Below, piece after piece: positions 22,843-34,412 of a DNA stretch of 64,000 nucleotides. Under the pieces are notes generated by a model that was not told where the DNA came from, ran no database searches, and worked only from the letters and a program-made list of their open reading frames with translations. Where the stretch lies: NCBI RefSeq assembly GCF_012489685.1, contig NC_080042.1, positions 81,530,983 through 81,594,982 on the forward strand, written 5' to 3'. A program made the position numbers and the translations under genes. The number at the start of each line of letters is the position of its first letter. Within the stretch, counting starts at the first letter, position 1. The DNA comes from Lotus japonicus (Eukaryota; Streptophyta; Magnoliopsida; Fabales; Fabaceae).

Positions 22843-23844
22843 AGTAGATAGAATCATCATACATGATAGAAGTAGAACAACAACTTCAACATCACAATTC
22901 ACAACTCCAACACCAAACACAACACCAAGATTATTATTACTAGCATTTAGCAATGTGGGGCTCACTGGGCCCAGAACCCTCTCACTCTCAACAGCTCTCT
23001 CTTCTTCTTCATTGATTTTCTTTCACCTTCTTCTACTTACTTTCTGAACCAACTCAACCTTCACTCACATCTCACTTTCCTTCATCAATGTTGGTCGTGG
23101 GTTTCGGGAAACCTTTGTCTTTTCCAGATTTTCAAGATCGGATTCGCTTTCACTCTGTCCCTTTTCTTAGGTACACCCCTCTTTCTCTTTCACTCCCTCA
23201 AAAGTTCAAAGTCATCTTTTTTCCTCATCTTTTTCAAAAAAAAAGAAAGACCCTTTTTTCTTCTTCTTCTTTTGTTTATTCTTTTCTTAGCTAGCTGAAA
23301 ATTGTAACATTTGACTCTCAGTTTTTCAACACCCCCATAAGAGAAAAACCAACACTTATGACCTTCAAAGGTTGGTAATATTGAATTTTCTTTTTCACTT
23401 CTTCATGGTTTTTCTTATTTGTCTGAAGTCATGCTTGGATACCCTGATTTGAATTTTGTTTATTCTCATTTGATTTTCTTAAAGCTGACTTTTTATTGGT
23501 GGGGGTTCATTTCTTATAAAAATGAAGTTGTTCAATTATGAAGGCTTTCAATTCAACGTTTGATTGCGGCTGCTTCATGACTGTGACTGGGTCTGGTTCT
23601 ATTTTTGTATACAAGACAAAACCTAAAAAACCTCTTTCTGTTGCAACAGAATTTTCCACCAAAGATTTTTCTGTTCTTTCTATTTATTTAGCTCATTTAT
23701 CTCTATGCTTAGATGTGTTGATTTCTATCTAGTTACATAGGTTTTGGGATGTCATGTTTCAGAGAGAACACAGGTCTTGTAGATTTTGCTGATGCTGAAT
23801 AGCTTAAACTTGGAAGCATAAGAGGGTGTTAGTGATTGCAAAAT
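22843..23844 (+). promoter_or_regulatory. Promoter and 5' leader of the XLG gene
   Basis: CT-rich DNA from about 22,970 to 23,290 looks like a leader. A leader intron is plausible: a donor CTTAGGTACACC at about 23,168-23,172 and an acceptor ATGTTTCAG ending at 23,762. No upstream ATG in this interval opens a domain-bearing frame in phase with the XLG start at 23,845. Confidence 0.5.
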
Positions 23845-26800
23845 ATGGATCCAAATAGGGGAGATAGCTGGAGGGAATTGGTCAAGAAGATGCTTCCTCC
23901 TGGTGCTTCTGTTCCTGATGATGCTTCTGATCTTGATTACTCTATAGCTCTTGAATATGAAGGTCCACCGGTTTCGTATGAAGTGCCAAGAGTTGAGCCC
24001 TTCGATGTGAACTCAAGAGAAATTCCCACTGCTGAACCACTGTCTGGATCACAAAGATCAAGTACTCATGTGATTGAACCTATCCCTCTGCCGGTGTCTC
24101 GTATTGCAGGTGTGACGGGGTCTCCTAATCATAGCCCGAGGGTGTCGGGAAGTTCAGAATCTGTGGTTTCGGTGTTGCAGAACCCGGATCTTTCTTCTGC
24201 GTCGCCTTCTGCTTCGCCTGCTTCAGTTCATAATCCTGCTAACAATCCTCCTATGCCGGCGGCTAATGAAGCAAAGAGGGCGCCTGTTGTCACTTTTAAT
24301 ACTGTTGATAGATCTCAGACGAAAGAGGTGGAGGTTGTGAAGCCGGTTTATCCGGAATACGTCGGGGTTTTGAAAGAAAGGAAGAAGAAGAAAATAAGAG
24401 TTTGCTATAGGTGTGGGAAAGGGAAGTGGGAAACTAAGGAGTCTTGCATAGTTTGTGATGCCAAGTATTGCAGTAACTGTGTGCTAAGGGCGATGGGATC
24501 GATGCCAGAAGGGCGCAAGTGCGTAACTTGTATTGGTCAGCCAATTGATGAATCCAAGCGTCTGAAATTGGGTAAATATTCGAGGGTGTTGTCCCGGCTG
24601 TTAAGTCCTCTAGAAGTCAAGCAAATTATGAAGGCAGAGAAAGAGTGTTCTGCTAATCAGCTTAGGCCGGAGCAGTTGATTGTGAATGGATTGCCCCTGA
24701 AGCCAGATGAGATGGCAGACCTACTTGGGTGCCCCTTACCTCCACGTAAGCTGAAGCCCGGTAGATATTGGTATGACAAAGAATCTGGTCTTTGGGGAAA
24801 GGTGATAATTTGTGCTTTATTGTTGACAATATTAATTCTGCTTCAACTTTCCCTTGTAAATAATATTATTTTTTAATTGTGATTACATTGAGTATATCAA
24901 ATTCATAAGATTAACTTATCAAAGTGTTAAATTTCATTTTTCTTGGCATATCAAAAGTATTATGTCAAATTCATGTGGTTAACTTGTCAAAATGCTATGT
25001 TTCCATTTCTAATCTCAGAGCAGGTTTTTATTTCTGTCCTTGTTCATTTGATAGGAAGGGGAAAAACCTGACAGACTCATAAGCTCGAACTTGAATTTCA
25101 CGGGGAAACTCTGCTTTGACGCTAGTAATGGAAACACTGAGGTTTACATCAATGGTCGAGAGATTACTAAACTTGAATTGAGGGTACTCAAGGTAAGCTT
25201 TTATCTTTGTTTAAATTTAAACAAAATTTATATTTACTATATTTAGTTGCAACTTTGATTCAGCTGTCAGACTAAAGGAGTGCTCAGTAAGAGTGAAAAT
25301 GGAAGTAGTGGGTGCGGGTGTGCCGCCACAGCCACCAGATTTTTCGAGATATGAACATCTGACTGCAGCTATTACCCAAAGCTCGGATGTTTTGAAACGA
25401 TAAGACATTTTTGACATTATAACGGAGAAAGGATAATAACAAAAAACCTCTCACCTAACAGACAACCTTATTTCTAATCTTTGGATGGTCATTATCATCA
25501 TCATGGCATTATAGTATTATTAAATGCAATGGAATAATCCTGTCGTTTGAATTTTCAGCTGGCAAACGTGCAGTGTCCGCGTGATACACACTTTTGGGTT
25601 TATGATGATGGTCGTTATGAGGAGGAAGGTCAAAATAATATCAGAGGAAACATTTGGGGGAAGGTACTAACCAACATATTTGTTTGTGGGAGCATCTTTA
25701 TATCATATGAGAGTGTAGAATATTAATGAAAGAGTTGTTAATTTTTTCTTGGATAGGCATCAACAAGATTTGTTTGTGCCCTGTTCTCTCTGCCCTTTCC
25801 CCACGGACAGCCTCATGGGACAAGAGATGAGATTAGTAATTATACCACAGTTCCTAATTATCTAGAAAAGAAAAAGATTCAGAAGCTTCTTCTTCTTGGA
25901 ATTCAAGGGTCTGGAACTAGCACAATATTTAAGCAGGTACAGTTTTTATTTCAAATGTTTACACCTATGTTCATGATAGTTACTTCTGATAAACACTTCA
26001 ATTGTTTTGATATATATGAGAACTTAGTAGTTCACTGATGCATTTTTTTTCTTCTTATTATTTTCTTTATTCCAAACACCCCCCTTTTTTTCTTTCGATT
26101 CTTTTACTAAGCTGTGTATGGTTGGGAGTTGATATGAGATTGGCACCAAGTGAAATTTTTTGTAGTTTGGTCATTTACACCAATGGTATTAAGATAAAAG
26201 CATTTTTTGGAACCTAGTGTGTTTAGTATTGATTCTATTCTGTGGCACTCTTGTAATTGCTGAGCAGGCCAAGTTTTTGTATGGGGACAAGTTCACTACT
26301 GAAGAGCTGCAGGATGTCAAACTGATGATCCAGAGTAACATGTACAAGTATCTTAGCATTTTGCTCGATGGAAGAGAGCGCTTTGAAGAGGAGGCTGTTT
26401 CTAGAATGAATGAACAAGGTTCCCCTGGCCAAACTACAGAACCAGGTAATATTTCATGTCATGGTAATTTTCTTCTTGGAAAAAGTTTTGTTCACCACTC
26501 AATTCCACCCACACCTAGTGAGAGAGTGGAATAGAAGAGAGAAATATGAGATATGATAGGTGCTGTGATAGGAAAAGAAGAGACATATAGGAAGAGAAAA
26601 GTGAGTGGAAATGTGATGGAGGAGAAAGTTAGGTGGGAATGTGTCAAAACCTTTCTTCAAGTTTCCACTTCATGTGTCACTGTTTAGCTGACGAGAGACC
26701 ATGTATGATGGAACACTACTTCAACTTTATGCCTCAATTATCATCAACCACATACACTTACTTTCGATTGTTATAAATAACAACACTATTGAAAACTAAA

Positions 26801-29005
26801 ACATCAGATTCATTCCTAGTTTATCTTAAAAATGGCTAATATACTGCAAATGTGTTGTTTATCAATATAGATTTGGTCTGTGTGAATGCTAATCCTATGG
26901 GCAACTTTTATTTGATCTGTAATGGATCAGAATGCTTCCAGTGTATCACCAGATTTCAATATTTATTCAGGTAGCAATGGTGAAGCAAGTAATACTAGTG
27001 AATGCATCTATTCCCTCAACCCAAGGCTAAAGCATTTCTCTGACTGGTTGTTGGACATTATAGCTACTGGGGATTTAGATGCATTCTTCCCTGCAGCCAC
27101 ACGTGAATATGCACCGTTAGTTGAAGAAGTGTGGAAGGATCCAGCAATACAAGAAACCTTCAAAAGAAAAGATGAGCTTCACTTTCTTCCAGATGTTGCA
27201 GAGTACTTCTTAAGCCGGGTAATTGCTTATCATTTCATCCTTGAAACTGTGTCCTCCTGTTCAGTTAAAGTTGGCAGGCATCTGACGTTTACTGAATCTT
27301 AACCTCACAATCCGTTTTTATTCCTGCTGATTTTTTCGTAAAATTTGTATGTTCTTCTGATTTAAGAGCTTAGATGCTACTTTCTTGAGTTAAATATTCC
27401 TTGCATGCTTTGTCTGATTAGCCTAATATTCTACTGCTTTGCCAATTAGTTTCATCACTTGTATGCCTCAGTGCAATATCTATCTTCTCTGCTATTCATT
27501 TTGTTAGGATTTGTTTGAAATGAAAATAGAAGATAGAACACTTGTGTAACTTTTCTGGTTATTAACATTTACAAATGCTGTGAGAAGTAGAAACGGTTAT
27601 TATTTTGCTAGCATGGGTTGCCTTTTCAGCTTTAGGAAAATCAATGGTATTGACATGTATAGCTTGGTAACGAGCTCTTGTTTCTTCCAGGCTGTTGAGA
27701 TATCTAGCAATGAATACGAACCTTCTGAAAGGGACATACTTTATGCAGAAGGGGTTACACAGGGAAATGGCTTGGCTTTCATGGAATACTCCCTAGATGA
27801 CCGTTTGCCAAGGTCGGAGACTTACACAGATAACCTGGATGGTCAGCTTCCACCTCTGACCAAGTAAGCTATCTTTATTCCTTTCTGAATTTCAGAAGCC
27901 TCTTTTTTCTGAGGGAAAGTTTCCTGCATAGTTAAACTTTTGCTCTCTTTCTCTTTTGTATCTCTCTTTTTTTCTTTAGAGGGGGGCAATAGGAGTTAAG
28001 TGCGTTTGGCTCCACATTTGGGAGCTTTAGAATCAATTCTGTGACCAAAAATCACTTTTAGGTGGTTATATAGGTGTTTGGAAATCTACTTCGAGAATTG
28101 ATTTTAGTCCCAAAATCAACTATGCGGAGAAGCTAGAGTGAGCAGCTTCTGCGGTGAACATAATCAATTGTGAGAGTATTTGAGGGATATCTTGAAGTAC
28201 ATTGCAAATTTTGTTTATTTTTAAAAACGAAGATGAAGGGAGTCTTGGCGCAACGGTAAAAGTTTTTGCCATGTGTCTCATGTCACAGGTTCATGTCCTG
28301 GAAACATTCTCTACCATTCCCTGAACCTGCGCATAGTATGAACTTTCGTGGATGGAGCTGCCATTTTTACAAAAACGAAGATGACTAATAACTTCTCTTT
28401 GATGTCTCAGGTACCAGCTCATAAGGGTGAACGCCAAGGGCATGAGTGAGGGTTGCAAGTGGGTTGAAATGTTTGAAGATGTCCGAGCAGTGGTCTTTTG
28501 CGTTTCCCTCAGCGACTTCGACCAGTTGTGGCTTGCCCCAGACAGCAGCGGCAGCGGCACACTTCTTCAAAACAAGATGATACAAAGCAAGGAGCTTTTC
28601 GAGACCATGGTGAGGCACCCTTGCTTCAAAGACACCCCATTTGTCCTGGTCCTGAACAAATACGACATGTTTGAGGAAAAAATGAGTAGGGTGTCCTTAA
28701 ATGCTTGTGAATGGTTCAGCGATTTTTGTCCCGTGCTCGCACACCAAAACAACCAGTCACTGGCACATCAGGCTTACTTCTACGTCGCAATGAAATTCAA
28801 GGACCTCTATGCATCCCTCACGGGAAGGAAACTTTTTGTGGCACAAGCAAGAGCGAGGGACCGAGTAACTGTTGATGAGGCATTTAAGTACATAAAAGAG
28901 GTTCTCAAGTGGGATGAGGAAAAGGACGAGAATTACTATGGTCCACCTGAGGATTCATTTTACAGCACAGACATAAGCTCCTCTCCCTATATCAGACAAG
29001 AGTAA
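23845..29005 (+). CDS. XLG3: Extra-large G protein alpha subunit, XLG3-like
   Basis: Eight exons: 23845-24801, 25055-25192, 25559-25663, 25757-25936, 26268-26445, 26971-27218, 27691-27863, 28411-29005; all GT-AG, 858 codons (857 aa). N-terminal region: [20 protein letters not shown], basic NLS-like KERKKKKIR (177-185), and an eight-cysteine cluster (C187, 190, 201, 204, 209, 212, 226, 229). The C-terminal half is G-alpha-like: P-loop-type [19 protein letters not shown] (from about 448), helical domain, and NKYD (742-745). As known for XLGs, the P-loop lysine is replaced (Thr) and the DxxGQ switch is not conserved. XLGs pair with G beta-gamma in immunity, root growth and stress signalling. Start at 23,845 gives [12 protein letters not shown]3 rather than XLG1/2 is judged from the N-terminus only. 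Confidence 0.93.
28237..28370 (+). mobile_element. Au-like tRNA-derived SINE in XLG intron 7
   Basis: Starts GGGAGTCTTGGCGCAACGG (A box TGGCGCAACGG) with a B-box-like GGTTCATGTCC further on, as in the widespread plant Au SINE family. It is about 134 bp and flanked by perfect 14-bp repeats AAAAACGAAGATGA (28,223-28,236 and 28,371-28,384). It lies 26 bp before the exon 8 acceptor, very close to a functional splice site. Confidence 0.9.
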
Positions 29006-29946
29006 ACAATGTCCATCAAAATTTATTATTGAGTTATGGATAAGGGTGGAATATGTAACATGCTGGCCAGGTTCTGGTGTCTGATATTTATGTAGTGAAA
29101 TTGAAATCTGTAATGGAAAAAGTTATTTATTCTGGTAGAGTTCGTTTGAAAAGATGAATATTTGTCCTGTTTCTGCATGACTGCATGTATGATGTATTGC
29201 ATGTGGAGGCGTTGTTCATTGGTCCTGGAGCTTTTACAGGTGTTTGGTTGGAAGGGAGGGTGTGTTTAAAAACTCTAGAGGCATGGTTCAATTTTTTGGA
29301 AGGGAAAAGGGAATAGGGTAGGGTTCACGGGTTGGGTTGGTATGTATTTGAGGTATAGTAGAACACAAAATAATTAAATTAAATTGGTTGATTTGGTTTT
29401 TGTAACTTCTTTAAGCAAATTTGAACCAAAGTACTCTAACTAAAATCGGGTTGATTAATGAGAACAATTTCTATGTACCGATAGTATAAAAAAATTACAC
29501 AATAATTCAATCACAGGCTTCCATTTCCTATTTCAAGTGTTATTAAATTTAAAATTAATTTAAGCTAATAAAATAAGGGGATGTGATTGAATGATTGTGT
29601 AAAACTTATTTACACTATCTGTGCATAAAAATTAATCTCTTGATTAATTAAGTTCAAGTTATGGGGTAGCTCTATAAAATTAAATTATTATGTTTCAAAT
29701 TTTTATTTGCATGTATTATCATTTTTATGTTTTTTTTAGCTTCCTCTTGTTTAACAATTTTATGCAATAGTTAAGTGGATTTAAAATATTGATATCATTT
29801 TTAATTAATATTAACTTTTAAAGTAAACTTATGAGTCTTTGATAACTTAGAAGATAAAATCGAAAAGATTTACAAAAAGATACAAATAGTAAAGAGTTAA
29901 AAATAATAAATTTTAAAAGGTAAGGTTATTGATAATTGGATAAGAG
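29006..29946. other. XLG 3' UTR and AT-rich spacer
   Basis: Bases 29,006 to about 29,200 are the likely XLG 3' UTR. The rest is AT-rich with no recognisable gene, ending at the poly-T edge of the LINE. Confidence 0.55.
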
Positions 29947-32440
29947 TTTTTTTTTTTGACAACATAAATGGATATTATTGATTATAAGTGATTCATGAGA
30001 ACAACCCTCTCATGTATAAGACAATTCCAAATACTCACCTAAAAAACGAAACCACAATCAGCGATGAGCCTCATTAAAAACTCTCTAGGAAAAACCCAAT
30101 TGGGATAAAAACCTAGAGTAGGAAAAAGAGTACCCAAGCGCTAAAAGTGCCAAACCCAACACACCTAAGACAGTAAACACCTCAAAAAGTTAAAAACCAA
30201 ATGTTGAACCTAAGACAACCCTGTACCAGAAAACATATCCCAAATAGAAACTACCATTCCATAGTACCACACCAAGATACTATCAATTATTTCACTAAAC
30301 CGAGGCCAAACACTTTGCATGCTACCAGACTTGAGACCACGAGCCACCTACTATCAGTTTCAAAGTGATGCATATTTCACATTTTTGCATACTACCAGAC
30401 TTAATTTGCACCAGAACATTGCAGCAAAATTCTATCTCCTGTATGCCACTCCATATTGGAACAGAAGCCTACTACCAGCAATACCCTGCAACTACATTCC
30501 CCTTCACTAGGACTTAAAAAATTAAAAGCCTGAGATCTCTGAATCACATACTTGCCAAAGTACCATCACTCCATCCCTTCCACTCTTGGCCAAAAAATCT
30601 GCCTCTTCATTTCCCTCACGCAAGACATGTTTAATTTCCACACAATTCACCTCAGGGATCAAGATATCAATTCTGTCCAACAAATGAAACAGTCTCCATG
30701 GTCTCCTTTCTCTGTTTTGTACCCACCCCACTGCTACTTTGGAATCACTTTCCAAGATTATTGAGGAAAACTTGAATTGCTTGCAGAATGTCAATGCGTG
30801 GTAAATTGCGTGAACCTCCGCTTCATACGCCCACTTTATCCCCACCTCCAAAGCAAAAAATCCTAAGACTTCCCCTCTGCAGTTCCTCAAGACACCCCCC
30901 ACACCGCTCTTTCCTGGGCTCCCTATGGAAGATCCATCGACATTGAATTTTAAGTATGGTTCCTCCGGTGGTATCCATTGCTGATCTCCACGCACATTTT
31001 CTTTCTTTGGCAACGATATGTGCTGGAAACCCGCGGCAAACTGAGCAACACTATAAGGGCATTTCCACCACCAAGATTTCACCCACCAAGCAATTCTAGT
31101 AGTATGCATATCCCACACATTTTCAGCACTAAACCCTTTGTTATTAAATATCATTCCATTCCGTTCCACCCAGATAGACCAGCACAGAGCATATGGTACC
31201 ATATCCCACATTACACCATCAGCTGTAATTCTCAACTCTGCCCACTGCAGTAGTACATCCTTCATAGATTGAGGTACCACCCAACAAACACCTTCCCTCC
31301 TTAAAGCTTTGCTCCACAAATCCCATATCACAGGGCAGTGAAGAAAAAGATGCGATGAGGATTCAGTATTTGAACAACACACACCACATAGCCCCTCATC
31401 CAAAAGAGAAATCCCTCTAGCCAAGAGATTTGCCTTCGAAGACACCCTATCCTTCTCTAGCTGCCACATGAAAGTTGTGACTTTTGCTGGCAACAATTTC
31501 CGCAGCAGCCTTGGCACCTCCCAATCTACCTCACTAAACAATCTCTCTTCTAACAAACTACATAAACCCTTCACCGAATATTCTCCCATTTCATCTCCTG
31601 TCCAGAATATTGAGTCATGACCATATCTAGTCATCACCGATTGAATAGAGTTCCAGAAACTATGATACTGCTCCAGCTCCCAGTCAAAAAAGGATCTATC
31701 AATGCTTGTTTATTAAAGGACAGCGCAAAAACTCTCGGGAACGCCACCTGCAAAGCCACCTCCCCGCACCATACATCAGCCCAGAAACTAACCCCCCTTC
31801 CATCTCCAACCCTGCATGCTAGCCCATTAATGAACTCACTGACCGTCGGGCTTTGTTCTCTCCATAACACCAGTAAATCTTTTAAAATGCACGACCCAGA
31901 AGTTGTCCTCACCCCTTCCAGCCGAGGCATGATACAATTCACATTCATATTATACTTCATGCATAATATTTTTCTCCATAACGCATTGTTTTCACGACCG
32001 AATCTCCACATCCATTTGAGTAGCAGCGCCTTATTTTTCCAACCCAGAAAGCCAATACCCAAACCCCCAAACCGCATGCTCTTGCAAATGACCTCCCATC
32101 CCACCCATGGTATTTTCCTCCCGTCATGTGACCCCTCCCAACACATTAGCAGCCATAATTTCCAGATCAGAAGAGACATTTACCCCAATCAATGATGATT
32201 TCTGAAAGTTCACTTTCAATCCAGAAACATGCAAAAAAACCTCCATTATCATTGCGATTCTCCTCACCTGCTGTATGTCACCTTCACAAAACAGTAAGGC
32301 GTCATCTGCGAACTGTAAGTGATTGATGATATAGTCACCCCCTACATGAACACCACACGAAACCTCTCCTACCAATAACTGGTTCAGCATGCATGACATG
32401 GCGTTCACACACAAGTTAAACAACAAAGGGGATAGTGGGT
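29947..32440 (-). pseudogene. 5'-truncated LINE (L1-type) with RT end, zf-RVT and RNase H
   Basis: Minus strand, poly-A tail at 29,947-29,957. From the 5' break at 32,440 come the end of the reverse transcriptase (DPLSPLLFNLCVN and the catalytic FADDALLFCEGD), the LINE C-terminal region (FGGLGIGFLGWKNKALLLKW), a zinc-binding zf-RVT domain (LPAKVTTFMWQLEKDRV, C..C..H..C spacing) and an RNase H domain (FNVDGSS, YEAEVHAIYHAL, ESDSKVAV, EADFLAKSG). The product is split over three frames (32,124-32,426; 31,634-32,179; 30,522-31,637), so it is dead. The 3' UTR (29,958-30,521) holds a conserved hairpin. No clear target duplication was found. Confidence 0.9.
30066..30133 (-). other. CTAGG...CCTAG hairpin in LINE 3' UTR
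   Basis: On the minus strand: GTACTCTTTTTCCT, then CTAGG, TATCCCAATTGGG, CCTAG, and TTTTTAATGAGGCTC. Nearly the same block occurs at 37,851-37,917 in the Harbinger element and at 49,727-49,790 in another LINE. Confidence 0.85.
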
Positions 32441-33209
32441 CTTATCTAGTGTTAAATATTTAATTTAATTAAACTTGAGTTAACTTCTTGGGTAGAGTGG
32501 AGATTTTGAATAATAATAAGTTAAGAACCACTACTTAAATAAAATAAGAAGTGGGTTGGGTAGGGGGAAGTCCAGGGATCAATTGCTGACAAATGCAATT
32601 TGTCTTTCCGATGTACCAAAAAAATAAAAAACTCAAATATTGTAGTGGAAAGAGTCGAATGAGAAAGTTAAAAAATAACAATGAGGACATTATTATAATA
32701 AGATTAATTAAAAGTTATTTAAATATTTTTTGAAAAGAATTTAATTAATTTAAACATTTTATTATTAAAAGGTCACATCCAAATGTTTTTTTTTACAATA
32801 TTATATCCAAATTATTGTTAAAAAGCATAAGTGAAATTACATTAGACGGCACCAAAACGTCCCTATATACCCACTCAATTGTTTATTTTATGTTGCCCAC
32901 AATTGATTACTCAACGAAAAATGTTTTGTACACAAGAGAAATGAAGGATTTAATGAATGGTGTAATAAATAAAAAAAGAAAAATACTAAAAAAAATTGTT
33001 GAAAATTAAGGGAAAAGAAATTGAAATGTGAATGAATAAAAAACTCTTGTTCAAAACACTTTCCTTAATCTTTCATGGCAAACAAAATTAGCACTAAATA
33101 ATCAATGCTCATTCCAATAAGCAAATCCCTGTCATTTGGAAGGCAGCATACGTGACTTAAAATAAAGCACATGTTGTATTCTTGGCCTTCTTGGTAAACC
33201 TTCCGTAAC
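32441..33209. other. AT-rich spacer with a SINE tail
   Basis: A SINE-like segment at about 32,545-32,626 contains GTCCAGGGATCAATTGC and ends TTTCCGATGTACCAAAAAAA, the same family tail as at 8,500 and 620. From about 33,060 on the sequence matches the 3' flank of the other F-box/FBD copies (compare 61,910 and 62,725), so it belongs to the interrupted F-box gene. No gene otherwise. Confidence 0.55.
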
Positions 33210-33248
33210 CTAAACGGTTGGAAATTCCAAAATAGAACTAGTTCCTAA
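33210..33248 (-). pseudogene. Separated 3' end of F-box/FBD gene 1
   Basis: On the minus strand this reads SSILEFPTV and stop, matching the final residues of F-box gene 2 (SLILEFSTV, 43,105-43,131). It lies on the far side of the 5-kb Harbinger element from the rest of the gene. Joining across a simple excision would not keep the frame, so the exon also carries a small indel or diverged before insertion. Confidence 0.8.
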
Positions 33249-33400
33249 GAGCAACTCCAACGCTGGGCTCTTAGGCCAGCTGGAGTTGCTAAGAGCCGGC
33301 TCTTATTTTTTCCCTGCATTGGAGAGAGCCTTAAAGCTCTTAGCTACAGTCCATAGGCTCTTCTGCAAGAGCTCCTGCTTAATGAGCTCTTATATTAAAA
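33249..33400 (+). repeat. Harbinger left terminal and subterminal repeats
   Basis: Terminal GAGCAACTCCAACGCT is followed within 40 bp by its own inverted copy (TGGAGTTGCTAAGAG), and the next 130 bp contain about six GGCTCTTA/TAAGAGCC-type words. Such clusters are plausible transposase or ORF1 binding sites (inference). Confidence 0.8.
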
Positions 33401-33689
33401 AACGATTATTTTCTCTCACATGCTCCTCATCAACTACTTTCAGAGGGAAGAAACGGTAGAAGGGAAGAAGAAGAAGAACAGATTTGAAATAAACTAACAC
33501 AAGAACAAAACCAAAATCAATTTTTTTAAAAAAAAATCCAAACTTTACAACCAAAATCAAACTTTTACACTGCAACTGATATTTACATAGGAAAAAAAAA
33601 AAATTCTGAGCCTTGCATGTCCGATCTTGTTGAAAGGGAGACTTGAATGTGCGAAAAGGGGCTTCCTTTCCCCTGATCTGATCTGGTGG

Positions 33690-34190
33690 CTCCGATTTGG
33701 GTGGTGGTAAGTCGATTTGGGGGCGGTGAGGTGGATTTTGGCTGTGGTGGTGGGTGTTTGAGGCGGTGATGTGGGTTGGGTTTCGGTGGGGGTGAGGTGG
33801 GTTTTGGGTTTCAGTGGTGGTGAGGTGGGTTTTGGGTTTCAGTGGTGAGGTTGGGTTTCGGTGGGTTGGGTTTCAGTGGTGGTGGTGGGGTTGCAGAGGT
33901 GGGTTGGGTTTCAGAGGGGAGAAGAAGAAGAAGAGAAGAGGGGAGAAGAAGGGAAGGGGGTTTCGAGGAGGCAGGGGAGAAGAAGAGAAGAGGGGAGGAG
34001 AAGAAGAAGAAGAGGCTTTCGGTGGGTTGGGTTTCAGTGGTGGTGGTGGGGTTGCAGAGGTGGGTTGGGTTTCAGAGGGGAGAAGAAGAAGAAGAGAAGA
34101 GAAGAGGGGAGGAGAAGAAGAAGAAGAGAAGAGGGGAGGAGAAGAGGGTTTCGAGGGGGGGGGAGGGGGAGAGGCGGCTAGGGTTCACAA
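33690..34190 (+). repeat. GGG-rich and GA-rich tandem block in Harbinger 5' region
   Basis: Bases 33,690-33,900 carry many GGG runs spaced a few bases apart (e.g. GGGTTGGG, GGTGGGTTTTGGG) on the plus strand, fitting G-quadruplex patterns. A unit of about 160 bp (GGTGGGTTGGGTTTC... then GAAGAAGAAG) is duplicated at about 33,855 and 34,015. The open frames over this block are compositional artefacts. Confidence 0.75.
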
Positions 34191-34412
34191 ATGGGGCTCT
34201 TGATGGGTTTATATATAGGGTGACCTGCCCAGGGCAGGTCACCCTCCCGTTGTGGACCGGTTTCAGACCGGTTTTGACCGGCTGGAGCCGGTTTTTTAAC
34301 CGTTTTAGGTTGTCTGACTGGTTTGGCCGGTTATCAGACCGTTTCTCTCCCATTTTCAGCTTTTATACATTATATATAGTGTGCACTTCATCATTTTACA
34401 CATCAATTCAAA

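Noticed and set aside
26922..26970. Possible extra exon upstream of XLG exon 6
   Set aside because: The TTTATTCAG acceptor at 26,970 joins exons 5 and 6 in frame; the upstream sequence is intron.
28237..28320. Functional tRNA gene
   Set aside because: A and B boxes are present but no cloverleaf; the 14-bp target duplications show a SINE.
30978..32195. Plus-strand open frames over the LINE
   Set aside because: Antisense shadows of zf-RVT and RT coding sequence.
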